Assembly: GCA_013398055.1 (NCBI GenBank)
Contig: VZRS01007537.1
Location: 1-64,000, forward strand
Origin: Ifrita kowaldi
Lineage: Eukaryota; Chordata; Aves; Passeriformes; Cinclosomatidae
Reading direction: 5' to 3'
Length of the DNA: 64,000 bases
Shown: positions 51,382-63,300 of the stretch, piece by piece
Layout: every line of letters begins with the position of its first letter
Numbering within the stretch: the stretch's first letter is position 1
The notes under the pieces: generated by a model
Told to the model about the DNA's origin: nothing
Databases searched by the model: none
What the model saw: only the letters and a program-made list of their open reading frames with translations
Translations under genes and position numbers: made by a program

Positions 51382-53140
51382 TACAAACTTCTCTCAGAAA
51401 ATCAGAAAATGAAAATTTTTCAAAAATATTCTCAGTCCTCAGGTGTTTTTTTTAGTGCAAAGAAGAAAAAAGAAAACTGGTGGGAATTGCCCTCTGTTTT
51501 CAACAGTCTAAACTGCTTATATCAATAGATGCATAAATATAACACCTTGTCTGGGGCAAGAAGGTATGTTTGTAACATCTCCCTTCCCCCAGAGGGATGG
51601 TTTAGGCACAGAACCAAAACACCTCAATGTGTGTGTTGATGGCCAGGCACAATTCCACCCTGGGTCTAAGTGCAGGTGCCATACCTAGCCTTGACTGCCA
51701 GGGGACTGGAGGTACCCTGATGTGCTCAGTCAGCTGCATGACACACATGTATCCATGCTGGGTCAACATGGGAGGCTGCAGCGATCCCCATCACATCCCT
51801 TTCCCTGCAAATGACAGTGGAATCTAGCTAGCGATATCCAGTTTTGCATGGGGGAAGATGGCCTGCCTCTTTCTTCTCCCCAGGACCTCCTCTTTTAACA
51901 GCAGGTACGAGACATGGGCACATGTGACCCTCAATACAGACTCTCTAGCACAAAAATCATTTTTTTGCGAAAAATGTGAGGATTTTTTAATTTTCCTTGG
52001 GCATTTTCCTTCCTTTCCCTCTTTACGGCAGCTGAGGGGCTTTTTTAAACTGTGCACATTCAGGCCAGTAACTTCAGCACATCACTTCAGGGAGACTGGA
52101 GTGCACCATGCCCCAGAGCTGCCTTGCTTTTGACCATGTTTTCCATGCTGTGAGGGATGCTCTTCTGCAAGAGGAACTTCAAAAAACACTTTCCTCTGTC
52201 TCTGAAGCAGTGAAATATAGGGACAGGAGAGGAAGGCTTTCTTTCTAGCCTGTACGTGAAGATATTAAGCAGAGGGCTGGTCCCCTGCTGCCAGGCCCTC
52301 ATGACTGTCCTCTTGGAGTTTTTTCAATCTGTTAGATGGCTGCCATCCAATTCAGACCCCAAATATTTATCTTACTTCTGAGGTGTCATCCTCAAAATGG
52401 TCTGTCATACTGACATGGGCACTAGGGAAAACAGCCCCACACTGACATCAGACACCAACTCTCCCACCCCAGCAAGCCAGCACCAGCGTTTGACCTTTGA
52501 TGATTCGTTGCTTTTCTTCCTTGCAGCTGGGGACTTGGAGAAAGGTGTGAGAAGTGAAAGAGGGGGGCAGGGTAGTGGTGCTAGACCTCAGCTTGGCTGG
52601 CTGCTCTGTGGAGCTGCTTTTATTTAGCAGCCTTGAATTACAGTTTTCACTACTTCCTGCCCTCTTCAGTGTGGGAATGCCTACCTGCCTTTGTAAATAG
52701 CTGAAGGAACAGTAAGTATTTTTATTTGGTTTTTTTGTGCTAAGAATAGGAAAAAAATCTGGATTGTTGTTCACTTCTTAAGAAGGTCTTGGGGAACGGC
52801 CCCTGTGGAAGTCAAACATGGATAACATGAATTTCCATATGGGAAACTGAGCTCAAACATTGGATTGTACAGACGAGAAGTGGCTTATATGGTATGGAAG
52901 AGAGGCAGAGGGGGAAAGGAGGTGAAGGCTGTCTCACACAGATCACTAAGATCCCCGTTATCTCCAGCTGAGCATCTGACACTGTGTGCAGAGAAGGAAA
53001 CAAGCACACAGAAAGGAGAAAGGAGCACCTCTGAAATGCACAGCCTATTCAAGAGCATGGGCAGTGTCCATCCCAATGGCTGGCACTGCCCAGAGGTGAA
53101 TAGCCACAGAGCATGTTATAAAAATATGATGATTTCAGAT
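51382..53140. other. Unique non-coding DNA, no gene recognised
   Basis: No recognisable exon, RNA gene or transposon. Short overlapping open frames only. Confidence 0.5.
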
Positions 53141-53149
53141 GTTAAATCA

Positions 53150-53166
53150 AATAAAAACGGTTTATT
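53150..53166. terminator. Back-to-back poly(A) signals
   Basis: AATAAA on the plus strand at 53150-53155 and on the minus strand at 53161-53166 (TTTATT as written) lie five bases apart in a near-palindrome. The minus-strand signal is placed to end a transcript starting in the adjacent CpG-rich stretch; usage is unproven. Confidence 0.35.
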
Positions 53167-53214
53167 TAACAATTAAAAAAACTGGAACCAAAAAGCCCCG
53201 AAAAATTAGATAAA

Positions 53215-53580
53215 AATTGAAGTCCGAGACCCTTCGATCAGAGATTCTTTTTCAGCCGGTTAGGCTATTAAAAACCCGAGCATAGCTTTGTTTCTCGGCG
53301 CAGAACTGCTTAAAAAAAGGCGGAAAAGGTTATTATCTGGCCTGGTGTATAGCAGCCGAGGCTCCCTCGTGGCTGGTCCAGACGAAAACGAAGGAAAATT
53401 CGAAATCCGGCTTGGGATAAGGGGAAGTCTCCGCCCCCCTTCACTCCCAGTTCCGCCTCCATGCCTCACAGTGGTTGGTTGTCTCTTCTCCCAGCTCTGG
53501 TGATAGGCTTCTACCTTTTAGCCAATGGCTCGTGGGTTTCTAGGGTTGCTGGCAGCCTCATGGTCTGCCGCGGGGATTGA
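53215..53580. promoter_or_regulatory. CpG-rich stretch, candidate promoter (possibly minus strand)
   Basis: About 18 CpGs in 53221-53580 by hand count, against roughly one per 100 bp or fewer around it. It has GC-box-like sites (ctccgcccccc near 53430 and ttccgcctcc near 53452) and a CCAAT box (agccaatgg, 53519-53527). Read on the minus strand these appear in usual promoter order: CCAAT, GC boxes, then a CpG-rich start region near 53250-53400. A minus-strand AATAAA follows at 53161-53166. A short single-exon transcript or a promoter of an unrecognised RNA would fit. An old LTR was considered but no LTR ends or primer site are visible. Confidence 0.4.
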
Positions 53581-55039
53581 TTTTCATCTGAAAGCATGCT
53601 CTCATTGCTTACAAGGTATGAAAATTTAGAATGTAAGACAGATAACACTAAACTACAGCTCTTAAAACTATTTAAACACTCTTAAAACATTTTCATAACT
53701 ATCTAAAATAAAGGAGTTTGTTAATTCTATATTTTAGTTAGAATAATATTTCATAAAAATATTCTTTAATTAGTAATTAGTTAACAACTTTGATACTTGA
53801 TGAAAGGTGATGCGAAAGTCTTAAAAGGGTTTATGCATAACAGAGCATATTGCCTTTGTACTGCAGAGACACCAACCTGGGCACTGTCCTGCTCTTTCCA
53901 GAACACTCTCCAAACTTCATCCCAGAACTACAGCCTCCAAACCAGCCTGACTATTTTGAATATTGGATTTCAGGTGAAGGCTTAGTAATGCTTCCCATTG
54001 CTGGCTCTGCTTCCTGTTGAGTTTATGTTGCCTCTTCTTCCTCCATTCCTTCCCCATGTCCCTCTTTGCAGTTCTGTGAGGTGCTGCTGTGGGTGGAGAG
54101 ATTTTGAAAGCTCCTGGGGTTTGCTATTGCTGCCTACCGGAGGAGAGAGGAAAATCCCAAGAGGGAATTATTTCTGAGGCCATAAGAAACAGTATGTCCT
54201 CATTGGCTCCCCACCTGCAGCCATGAAGCGTACCCGGGAGCACGAGACATGTTTATTACCCACTATAGGCACCATCTGGGAGATTTGTTCATGCCAAAAC
54301 AAAAAGTGGGGTCAGGCCCAAGAGAATGGGAGCTGTGATCTATGGATGCATGCCCAGCTTCTGGGATTAACGGTGCCTTGTCCTCAGCAACTCTGAGCAA
54401 AGACTTCAAAGGCAGAGACATGTGAGGCACTAAAACAGCCACCCTCCAGAACAACTGGCTTCAGTTTGGCTGACCCTGCAGGGGTTTTAAGGAGTCTCCT
54501 ATCCAAATGTGCCAGGACAAAGGAGCTGGGTTGGCTTGACCCTTGACTGGAGTGGACTGGTTGTTGTAAAAAGACTACTTTAATTTTTATAATGCTATAA
54601 ATGTACATGATGCAATGCTATTTAAAAATGTGGTTGAAATTTCACAGAGTTTGAAGCAAAGGTTTCCAGGAACAGACCCCTGTTGTACAAATGTTGATCC
54701 TCAAGGTCCATGCGAGTATGGCATGGGCTGTGCTTGACAGCTTCCCAGGAGGGAAGGTTATGCTTCATAAGTAATAGCTGTGATTTTTAAAGGAGCATTT
54801 GTTTGAAGACCAGCTGTACTGTGAATTAAAGTTGGAAAGATGCAACACAGCAGCTGCAGACTTGTGAAAGCAGTGTAGGCAAATACAGTGTTAAGCAAGG
54901 TTTATAGATTCAAGTTCTGGCTTGGTGGTCCAGTGGTGGCCCACTGCGGGTTTGAGCAGCCCATGCACCTAGTGACCCCCACAGTCTTACAAAGCCTTGG
55001 CTAGATAAAGGCACCACATCAGCTCATTTTGCTGCTGTT
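53581..55039. other. Unique non-coding DNA, no gene recognised
   Basis: Very AT-rich at 53640-53800, otherwise unremarkable. No recognisable exon or repeat. Confidence 0.5.
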
Positions 55040-55660
55040 TTTTTCACATTTCAAGATCACCAAAGACTATGTTAAATAGTATGATCCCCTGGTACTGAAA
55101 CTTACTGTATCTCACTAATGAATATTGGTCATAATGAAAATTGGTCATTTGTTCCTCTTGATTTTCTTTTGCTTTGCAGTCTTGCTCTAGTTTATGATGT
55201 TTCTTTGCCTCTGGCTACTTAATTTATGCAATTCTGTCTTAAGAAAGACTGTCAAAAGTTCTGTAGGAATCCAGTAGCCTGTAGCAACCAATTCTCCATT
55301 GCCTTTTTATCCAAAGTCCAATTGACCAATGAAACATGATTTTCCTGTGTTGAAAATTTAATTGTTAGACCTTAACATATCTCAATCAGTGGCACTGTAA
55401 TTATGTTTTAAATTTTCATTACAAAACTTGTTTATCAGACTAAGATTATTGATTTGCATGGGATGAGTAGCCCTAGTGTTTCTGAAAATAGTAGACTTGG
55501 TGTTTGCTGTCTTTCAGCTAACTAATTTTATTGAGAGATTATGTGTTTTCCTTCAAAATTTCTTTCTTAGGTGCCTTCAGAATTTTTTAACCTGGGCCAT
55601 CAGAGAGTGGTGATTTACAACTCTTTAATGTAGTGCATTTATTCTAACATTTTTTCTTTT
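55040..55660 (-). pseudogene. Decayed L3/CR1-type LINE reverse transcriptase
   Basis: Minus strand at 55242-55274 reads LDSYRTFDSLS, the LINE RT motif LDFSKAFDTVS. About 170 bp further along the same strand (55078-55110) the order I-Q-stop-V-S-V-P-G-D-H-T-I echoes IPQGSVLGPLLFNI. Farther on the other side, words such as ccaatgaaacatgattttcctgtgttgaaa (split by indels) match the reversed sequence of old CR1/L3 RT genes (ctgacatgatttgtt...aatccatg). Stops are frequent, so it is long dead. Spacing of the two motifs equals that in the fossil at 11 kb. Outer limits are approximate. Confidence 0.6.
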
Positions 55661-56379
55661 GACGCATCAGTTCCTGACAGTGCCTCATCTTTACGTGCAG
55701 GTTGTTAGGCTCACATATAATTAAGCTTGTCCAGCACTTCCCATCATAAGATCTTACCTTTCGATATGTAAGACCATTTCTGGGCAGAGATTTTTCATGG
55801 TTACTCAGTCTTCCTTTTTGGGATACATATATTTGTTACATCCAAAATGATGTAACAGTTTTCAAGAATGAAGCCAGAAAAAAATTATGCCCTTGTGCAT
55901 AATTTAAAAATAAAGGTGACCTTTTTCTTTAAATGTTCTGTATCCAGCACGCTGTGGAAATAAGACTTGAAACTGAACACTTGGGTAGCCTCTGAGTCAA
56001 GAATGCACCCTTTGTCTCTCTATGAACCTGCCTCAAGTGTGGTCTCTGAAAACTGCGATTTGCACATGCCTACTGGGAGTTACTTGCACTGTAGAAGCAG
56101 TGTTCCCCCAAGATTCCGTCTGTGCTGGGCATATTTGATGCCTCAGGCTATGCAGAATTTGCTGTATGAGGTCTGTAGCCATGTGGAACCAGCTTTTAGC
56201 GGCCACTGGGGCAGCAGATTTTCTGAGGAGCCTGGTGAGGTTTGGAATTTCACCTGGGAGCTGGCAAGAGCAAGAGAGAGAGAGGGAAACCAGGCTGGGA
56301 TCTGGAGAAGGGTAAAAGACTGAGACACAACGAGCAAAGGGTCTGGGTCTGGAAAATGGTCTGGGTGAGGGAAGTGGGA
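55661..56379. other. Unique non-coding DNA, no gene recognised
   Basis: No recognisable exon. A short GA run lies at about 56270-56286. Confidence 0.5.
56270..56286. repeat. Short (AG)n microsatellite
   Basis: An impure run of about eight AG dinucleotides. Confidence 0.6.
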
Positions 56380-57315
56380 TCAGGGTGTCAGGCTGGGACT
56401 GAGCTCATGGAGGCTGAGACTATGTCTAGGTGACCGTGTGATATCCCCCTCCTGGCCACCAGCGTGGCATTTGACTTGCACAGCTTTGCAGGCTCTATTT
56501 CTGTTTACAGCCAGTGGCACTCCTAGGGAACATTTCGACTGACCTATATTAAGTGCCTGCTTAGGATGAATCATGCCCCAGGACTGCTGTGTTTTCTCTG
56601 CCTTGACGACGAAAGGCTCACCAGATGATGAGCTCAGACGGACACCTCGGCATCGGATCAGATGGGGCCCGGGCTCACAGCCTGTGGGGGGGACATCAGC
56701 TGCTGAACCCTCTGGGTGATTTAAACCTTCTGAGGCTGATGAGAACTGGGGATCTGCCTCTATTGCAGAGCCCTGGTCCCAGGCTGGCACGCAAACCCTC
56801 TGCAGGGCATCTCTCTGTGTCACGGTCCAACCCCTGCAGCCCCTGGGTGCAGTGCTGATTCCTTGGTCCTTCCCTTGGGGTTGACGGGGGCTGGATGGGT
56901 AAGGGTCAAGTGGGAGGCCGGTCCTCAGTGACTGAGGTTGTGTGGATGGGGAGATAATGGTGGGACCTGCAGAGACAGTGGCAACCCTTGGATATGGATT
57001 GAAGAGGATGGAGGGGAGCAGAGACAAATGTGACAGGATGTCTTGGAGGCACTGATGGGAAGGGGCAGCAAGACTTGGTGTTGTGCCTGTGGAGGGGATC
57101 TGGACTGGAACACCAGCAAGGGAAAGAAATTTGGCTGGGAGCACAGGGACCGAGAAAGCAGAAAGGGGCACAGGAGATGAGGAACCCAACCGTGAAGGCA
57201 GCAGCCTGAACACCAAGGAGAAAGGAAACACTGAAATGCTGTTTAATAAGTTTGTGCTGCCTACCTTGTGCAGTGAATGAAACAGGGCCCTGCGGGGAAA
57301 ACACTGTGTAACCAC
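56380..57315 (-). other. Longest open frame (311 codons), probably not a gene
   Basis: The longest uninterrupted frame in the window, starting with methionine. The product is rich in serine, proline, leucine and glutamine with no domain, signal peptide, membrane segment or repeat that I recognise. The plus strand here is purine-rich (for example gaagaggatggaggggagcagagac), which removes stop codons from pyrimidine-rich minus-strand frames. Other minus-strand frames in the same interval are also open for up to 132 codons, supporting a composition effect. It could be a lineage-specific or spurious frame. No promoter or splice context supports it. Confidence 0.25.
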
Positions 57316-60300
57316 GTAGTTAATGCATAAGGGAGCAAACTAATGGTTGCCTGAAGATCCCTGCCTTTTCCTAATTTTTCAGTGTTTGACTTTGTACTGT
57401 CATTTTAATAAGTTTTGTTGTGTGTCAGATGTACATACTCTCTGTAATGTTTCTGGAATGAGTGATGTGCATCCTCATTTGCACCCTGTTGCATCTCACA
57501 ATGTTTCTCTGTTTAATGCTTGGTCCAAAAAGCAACTTACCCTTCCAGCCTTTTCCTGCTTTCCTACCAGCAGGTATGAGCTTGAAGGAAAATACAAACT
57601 TCAACGCGGCTGCCTGAAGGCAGGAACATTGCCCACTGAATTTCACTGTCGTTTAATGCCTTATCCTGGATGCAAATGCTCACGTGGTTTACAGAGCACA
57701 CACTAGAGCAATAAAAAACAGGCAAGGAAATCAAAGACATATTTCTGTTCTGTTTTTGTATTACCAGTTGTGTTTAATGCAGTGCACTTAAAATGCCTCT
57801 AGAATACATTAGAGTGGTTTTGATGGTAAATTTAACTGCCAAACTATTGCCTGCCTCACTGGGATTCCTTCCCGTCTTCAAATCCATATACTCCATGTCT
57901 GACTTCACCACTAATGGGAGAAGGGTGACATGTACTGCCAGCCTAGCAAGAGCAAAGCCTGAGGAGTTTGGAATCGTTCCTGGGTTGTTCAATATCACCC
58001 AGGAGATGAGGCTCATGCCTGTGCAACGAACATCTCCAGGTTAACTCAGAAGGACTGACACTGACCTATTATTTTCTTCCTTGGCAGATCTCTCTGCATC
58101 ACACGGCACAGAGATTCATCTGGTGATTTGAGAATTAGCTGCCGTGATACCAAGCATGGCTGACCAGAAATCGAGATAAGAGGCTGTCGATACCTATTCT
58201 TCCCTTCATGCACACAGAAAGCCTGTGATGAATGTTTTAGATTCAGTAACTGTGGCCCAGGGGCTACCATTTTGAGGGAAGCTCCAAGGATAGGGCCTAA
58301 CCCTCAGTACAGCTTTTGCTGGAAAGAAGCTTGCCCCATAAATACCACAGACCAATAAAAAGATCGCACAGCAATTCATTAAAAATTTCCCATGAAAGAA
58401 ATGTTCTTAAAAAAAAGAAAAAATTCCCTTTTGGATCTTGCAACACAAATGTTACTCTGTTAGTGCACAAAATTCAGAGTAAACCTGACTAGAAACTGAA
58501 GTGAAAGCCAGACGTCTGTTTCCACTGTCCATCAGAGAGAAATGCCAAGGAACAGGGAAACAGCAGAATGTGACAAGCAAATTGTATTTTGAAAAGCCTT
58601 GCAAGGATAGGCTTTTGTGGGATCCTCTATAAATCTGACTATGCAATGTTTAGCATGCCAGCATCCATTCAGGTTAATTAGACTGGAATCCTGTGCCATG
58701 AGCTGTGTGAATAACCTAAAATCACAACAAATGAGTGAGTGGTACCCACAATGTCACAGGAGAAAAATACAAATGTGGATGCGATGGGGCTGGTAGTATT
58801 TGCCCCTTCACAGAAAATAAGGATGACACCTGCATGCAATGGTCATTTGATTGTGGGGGAAATGTTTCTCACATGCACAGCGCTTCCAGGAGACCCAGAG
58901 ACCGACTTTTCAGGCTGTACTGGTCACTTTTTGTCTGTACTATTAACAGATGCATTGGGAATTGCAAAGGAGAAATGTTCTGCCTGGTTAAGACGTATGT
59001 GTGAGTGGCAGGGAGGGCCTGTCTATGGCAATGCAGAAAGGAAGGTGGAGTGCAGTGCCTCTCTGAGTGCCAGAGAGAGCTGAGCAGTGGCAGGACTGGA
59101 TAACAGGTGTTGAGAACTCTGCTGGGCTGCCCGGAGATCTGAGGTGGCAGACTGGGTCTACCACAGGAGAGGGGGAAGTCACATAACCCAGGGATCTTCA
59201 GAAGCAATTGTATTTTGGCTAGCAATGAGGAAAGGAATAACATTTAAAGAAGATACTGCCTTCTTACAGCAAACAGGGTTTTAATTGTTGTGTAAGTAAG
59301 GTGGACAGAAGGACTGGATAGCTCGAGGAAGTGGTCTGAACTGAGTCAAGCTCAGCAATGATTAAAAGCCGCTACCACTTACAGCAGTTCAGGGGATATT
59401 TGAGATGAGCCGATAGATATCACACCACAGGCATCCACATCTTTGCAGCACCACCTAATTGGCTCCCATGTTGGCAGTCTCAGCAGTGATGCCATAGTTT
59501 AAAGGGGTTGTGGGGAGTAAATCCACTGCTCAGGGCGGGGAGCAGCCTGGGGTACTCTGGCAGAGTTGGGGATGGAGGCATAGGTAAGCTTGTCATGCCA
59601 GTGGCTTTATTTTTATTGCTCTGAGGAGAAATAAAAGCTCCCAGCAATTCCAGCCATCAGCCCAGTCCTGCTCTGAGAACTGAGATCTTTCCAATAAAGC
59701 AAGCCAACAGCAAGGCAAAAATTTGTAGCCCTGCTCCTCTAATTGCAAGGCTCTTCCCCAGCCCCATTAATTTCCTGTGAAACCGAGAAGTTTAGTCAGC
59801 ATTAAATCTGGGAATGTTGCCTTCCACTGGGGCTCTCTGTTACACAGCAGACAGGCTTACATTTTTGCTGTGACAAATATTTTATTGACATTGATACAAT
59901 ATATACATTGCAAAAGAACATTCAGGATAAAGTATTTCTCTATTTCAGTGGGGAGACACGTTTCGTATACAGATGGCTGGAGTAAATCTGGCCTCACAAT
60001 TAAAATCTGTTTAGAGTTTGTAGTGAAGTGACTGATGGATTGGGCTCAGTGCTCCATCAATCCCCCCTCCCCATGCCTCTCCGTAGAACAACATTGATGG
60101 CAGGTCATAAATAGCCATTTGTACAAAGTGCAGGGACTCTTTAAGTATCATTTTATAGCTAGTATATATATTTCAAGTGGCTGGCAAAATGCAAAGTGCT
60201 TGGGGTCTTTAAGCAACAAAGGCAGCAGACCATGGGTGGACAGCAATACCTTTCTACTTGTACCAAGGGTGCCTATTTGAACCTTATATTTGTACCCGAT

Positions 60301-63300
60301 ATAAGAATGGGGATGTTGTTAATATTGTGGTAAATCCTTTATGTGCTGCATGCACAAAATTCAGGTCCTTTTCTAAAGAGAGAGGCACTAAACAGGGTTT
60401 TCCTGGCCACATCGATGTCTGTCTAATTATATGGTTTTTAAATCTCCCCAACATTTCAGATTAGTGCAGATTTTCACTTTGCTTTTTGATATTCTTGCAT
60501 AATTTTAGTGAACACTACTAAACACATACTTTTTTCTTCTCCACAAGTTTTTCATCTCAAGGCTGAAGGAAAATTAGGCTCTGCTGGAAGGTGCAGCCAA
60601 TTATGAATTATTTCAGTGGTGCCTAACATTGTGATGGAAGGGGCCAGTTGCTCATCAAACAATGTTAAAACTGAAAGCTGTATAGAAATGCGAAATACTG
60701 AGGTAGAAGTTCTCTGCAGTAACAGTAGCCACATGTCATGGACAGGGGGCTAGCGGAGGCATGGAGCAGAATTGTGATGCAGCCCCTTTTCTCACCAGGC
60801 AGAGGAGCATCTTGAGCCACTCTGAGCAGGGAGGGATGGCCTGGGCACCTTCCTTGCTGCAGCAGGACTGCTGTGTGTCCTCACAGGTGCCCCTCTAACT
60901 AACCTGTTCCTAAAGGCAGTCTGAGCCAAGAAGGCACCTTGGCACTGCCCCTGTAGCGTAGGAACTTCAAGCACATGACCACGGGCTGCTGCCCTGCCAG
61001 AAGTGGGTGTTAGCAGTGTGTGTCTCCCCTGGTGGGACACAAGCCAGGCTCCTGAGCTGCACATCTTCTGTCCTGCTGTACAGAGACCACGGAGAGTGCC
61101 CTCAGGTGCCAGAGAGAAGCCTGCAACAGAGGAGGTCGAGCCCTGTGGAAACCTCTCCTTTCAGGGTTCACTATGCAGAAGCAATGCTCACATTGCTAGG
61201 AAATGTCCTTGCACTCACCTGAGATGTAAAGCCCAGAGTAAGCTTCCTGGTGGTCAGAGCCTGAACCACAAGATAAGGAGCTTTTTGAAAGTACCTATGA
61301 AGAAAGAGGGCTGTGGGTGCCAGCAGTTCCTGTTGCCAGCATGATAGAGGAAAGGAGATCTTCAGAAGGAGATTGTGGTTCAGACCTCATGGCTTTGGTG
61401 AGGCAGTGATGTTCTGTAGAACACCCCCTAACTCACTAAGCCTTCCATACTTCCACATGCAAACTTATGGCTTCCAGGCAGATTGTCCCTGCATTTGCCC
61501 CAAAAGCCAACAGTGACCTTTATAGCTTCCCCATGGGGTAACTACTGTGGGGTCTGAAGTGATAGAAAACTCCAGGGAAGTTGTGAAGATTTCCATGTTT
61601 TATAGAGTAGTAGTGATAGTCCAACCACTTGTAGTTAAGAGACACAAATTACAAAACATTGGTGTAAATTACAAAAAGAAGTGCACATCCTTTTCCTGGA
61701 GGAAAAGGAGTCCTGCCATTTATTAATTTTTTGTAACAGTGAGTAATATTTTCTTTGAGGCACAGAGAGCAATTTTCCTCCCTGACCTGTTATGGCCTGA
61801 CAACAGCAGCAAACCTTAGCTGAGGAATAAACAAGGAATTATTTATTTGTTCTTGGCTCAATTAATTCCTGGCGTGGAATCTTAGTGCAGAAATCAGGCT
61901 ATTTTCACATGTCCATTGTAGTAAAATGGTGTCAGCCTGAGCCATTCCTGGCAGTACCTCATGCCTGAGAATTAGGAGGGAACCACTATATTTGGAAACA
62001 GACAAAATCCTGTTATGGCACTGCAAAATACATTCCCCTTACAACAGGATGCAGTAGACTCCAACAGTCAAAAGCCTAGGAAACCTGATGCCAGGAAAAC
62101 CCATCTGCCTTCTTAGGATGCCAGTTCAAGGCAGAATCATGGTTGATGTTAAAAACATATCTGCAGAAAAACATGGAAACTGAGTTTTAGGTCCTGTCAT
62201 TTAATAATTTTAGCCAAGCTCAACTGCTCAGAAACACCCTGAAATCTGCCTCCAACAAATGCATCTCTTTTTAATTTGAATATTTTTATTTTAAAAGGAT
62301 CACTCCTTTTGTTGTTAGATGAACAATTCAAACACAGGTGTGGCTGACATCGTCCTTACACAGAGGAGGCTGTAGGGATGACACACGTGTGTGCAAATGT
62401 CTGCTGGCAAATACCTTTCTCACATGGAGGAGGATGGGAAGCAGAGTGTTCCAGTGCTCCAGTGATGCCTTTCAATTACAGGTGCTTTTGCACCAAGAAC
62501 CTGGATTTACTGCTTTTCCTTGATGTGAGAATGAAAATCAGCTGGTTGTGCTGGTTTTTCATCCTACCAGAATCAGCTCCATTCTAGTAAAAGGAAGAAG
62601 TAGGGAAAAAGAAGGCAGGTCATGAAGGGACCAAGTATAAGGAAGGACTTGTACAAGGACAGATTGGGAAGCCTTCCAAGCAAAAGTACAGATGTACAGT
62701 GTGCTGCACATTCACCTGCTGCTTGGTTAACATGCGAAAAGAAAGCAGTTAGTCAGATGCTGGTCATCTTCAATGCTGCTCCCAAACTGTGCAGCAAAGA
62801 AAAGGCTACGTGACACTGACCTGTGGACTCCCAGCTATTGTAGAGAGCTGAGTTAATGGGACCTGGGAGCCAAATGGTCTCAAACACAGCTAGAGGTTTT
62901 GAAAGTTCACTGTAACACACAAGCATCCTAGACAACCTCTTAGGTTCATCTTTGCTAAAAAACCACATTGAAAATGCTGGCAACCGTCCGGATGGGTCAC
63001 CTGTCCATTGCTATCACTGAGGTAGCCAAGCCAGTCTTAGAAACAGTGGCAAATTTGGGCCAAAAAGGCTTTGGACAGTATTTGCTACCAGGTATGTTGG
63101 TTCATTTTTTTCAGCTGATAGACACTGAAGGGACCAGGGCAAGGCTCACAATGGCATGTTGCTGCTGCTGCTGTTCATTTCAGGCTATTAGCATGAACAG
63201 AAACAGCCATTTCGTGATGATCCCACAAGATTTTCAGCCATCTGTAACATTTAAGCCTTTCTCAATCCACTATGAAAAATAGCTCAGGGAAGACAGGTAG

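Noticed and set aside
51130..51528. 132-codon plus-strand open frame
   Set aside because: It runs through a reverse-orientation CR1 3' end, which is non-coding.
53150..53580. Old retroviral LTR at the CpG-rich stretch
   Set aside because: No TG...CA ends, second LTR, primer-binding site or internal coding remnant is visible.
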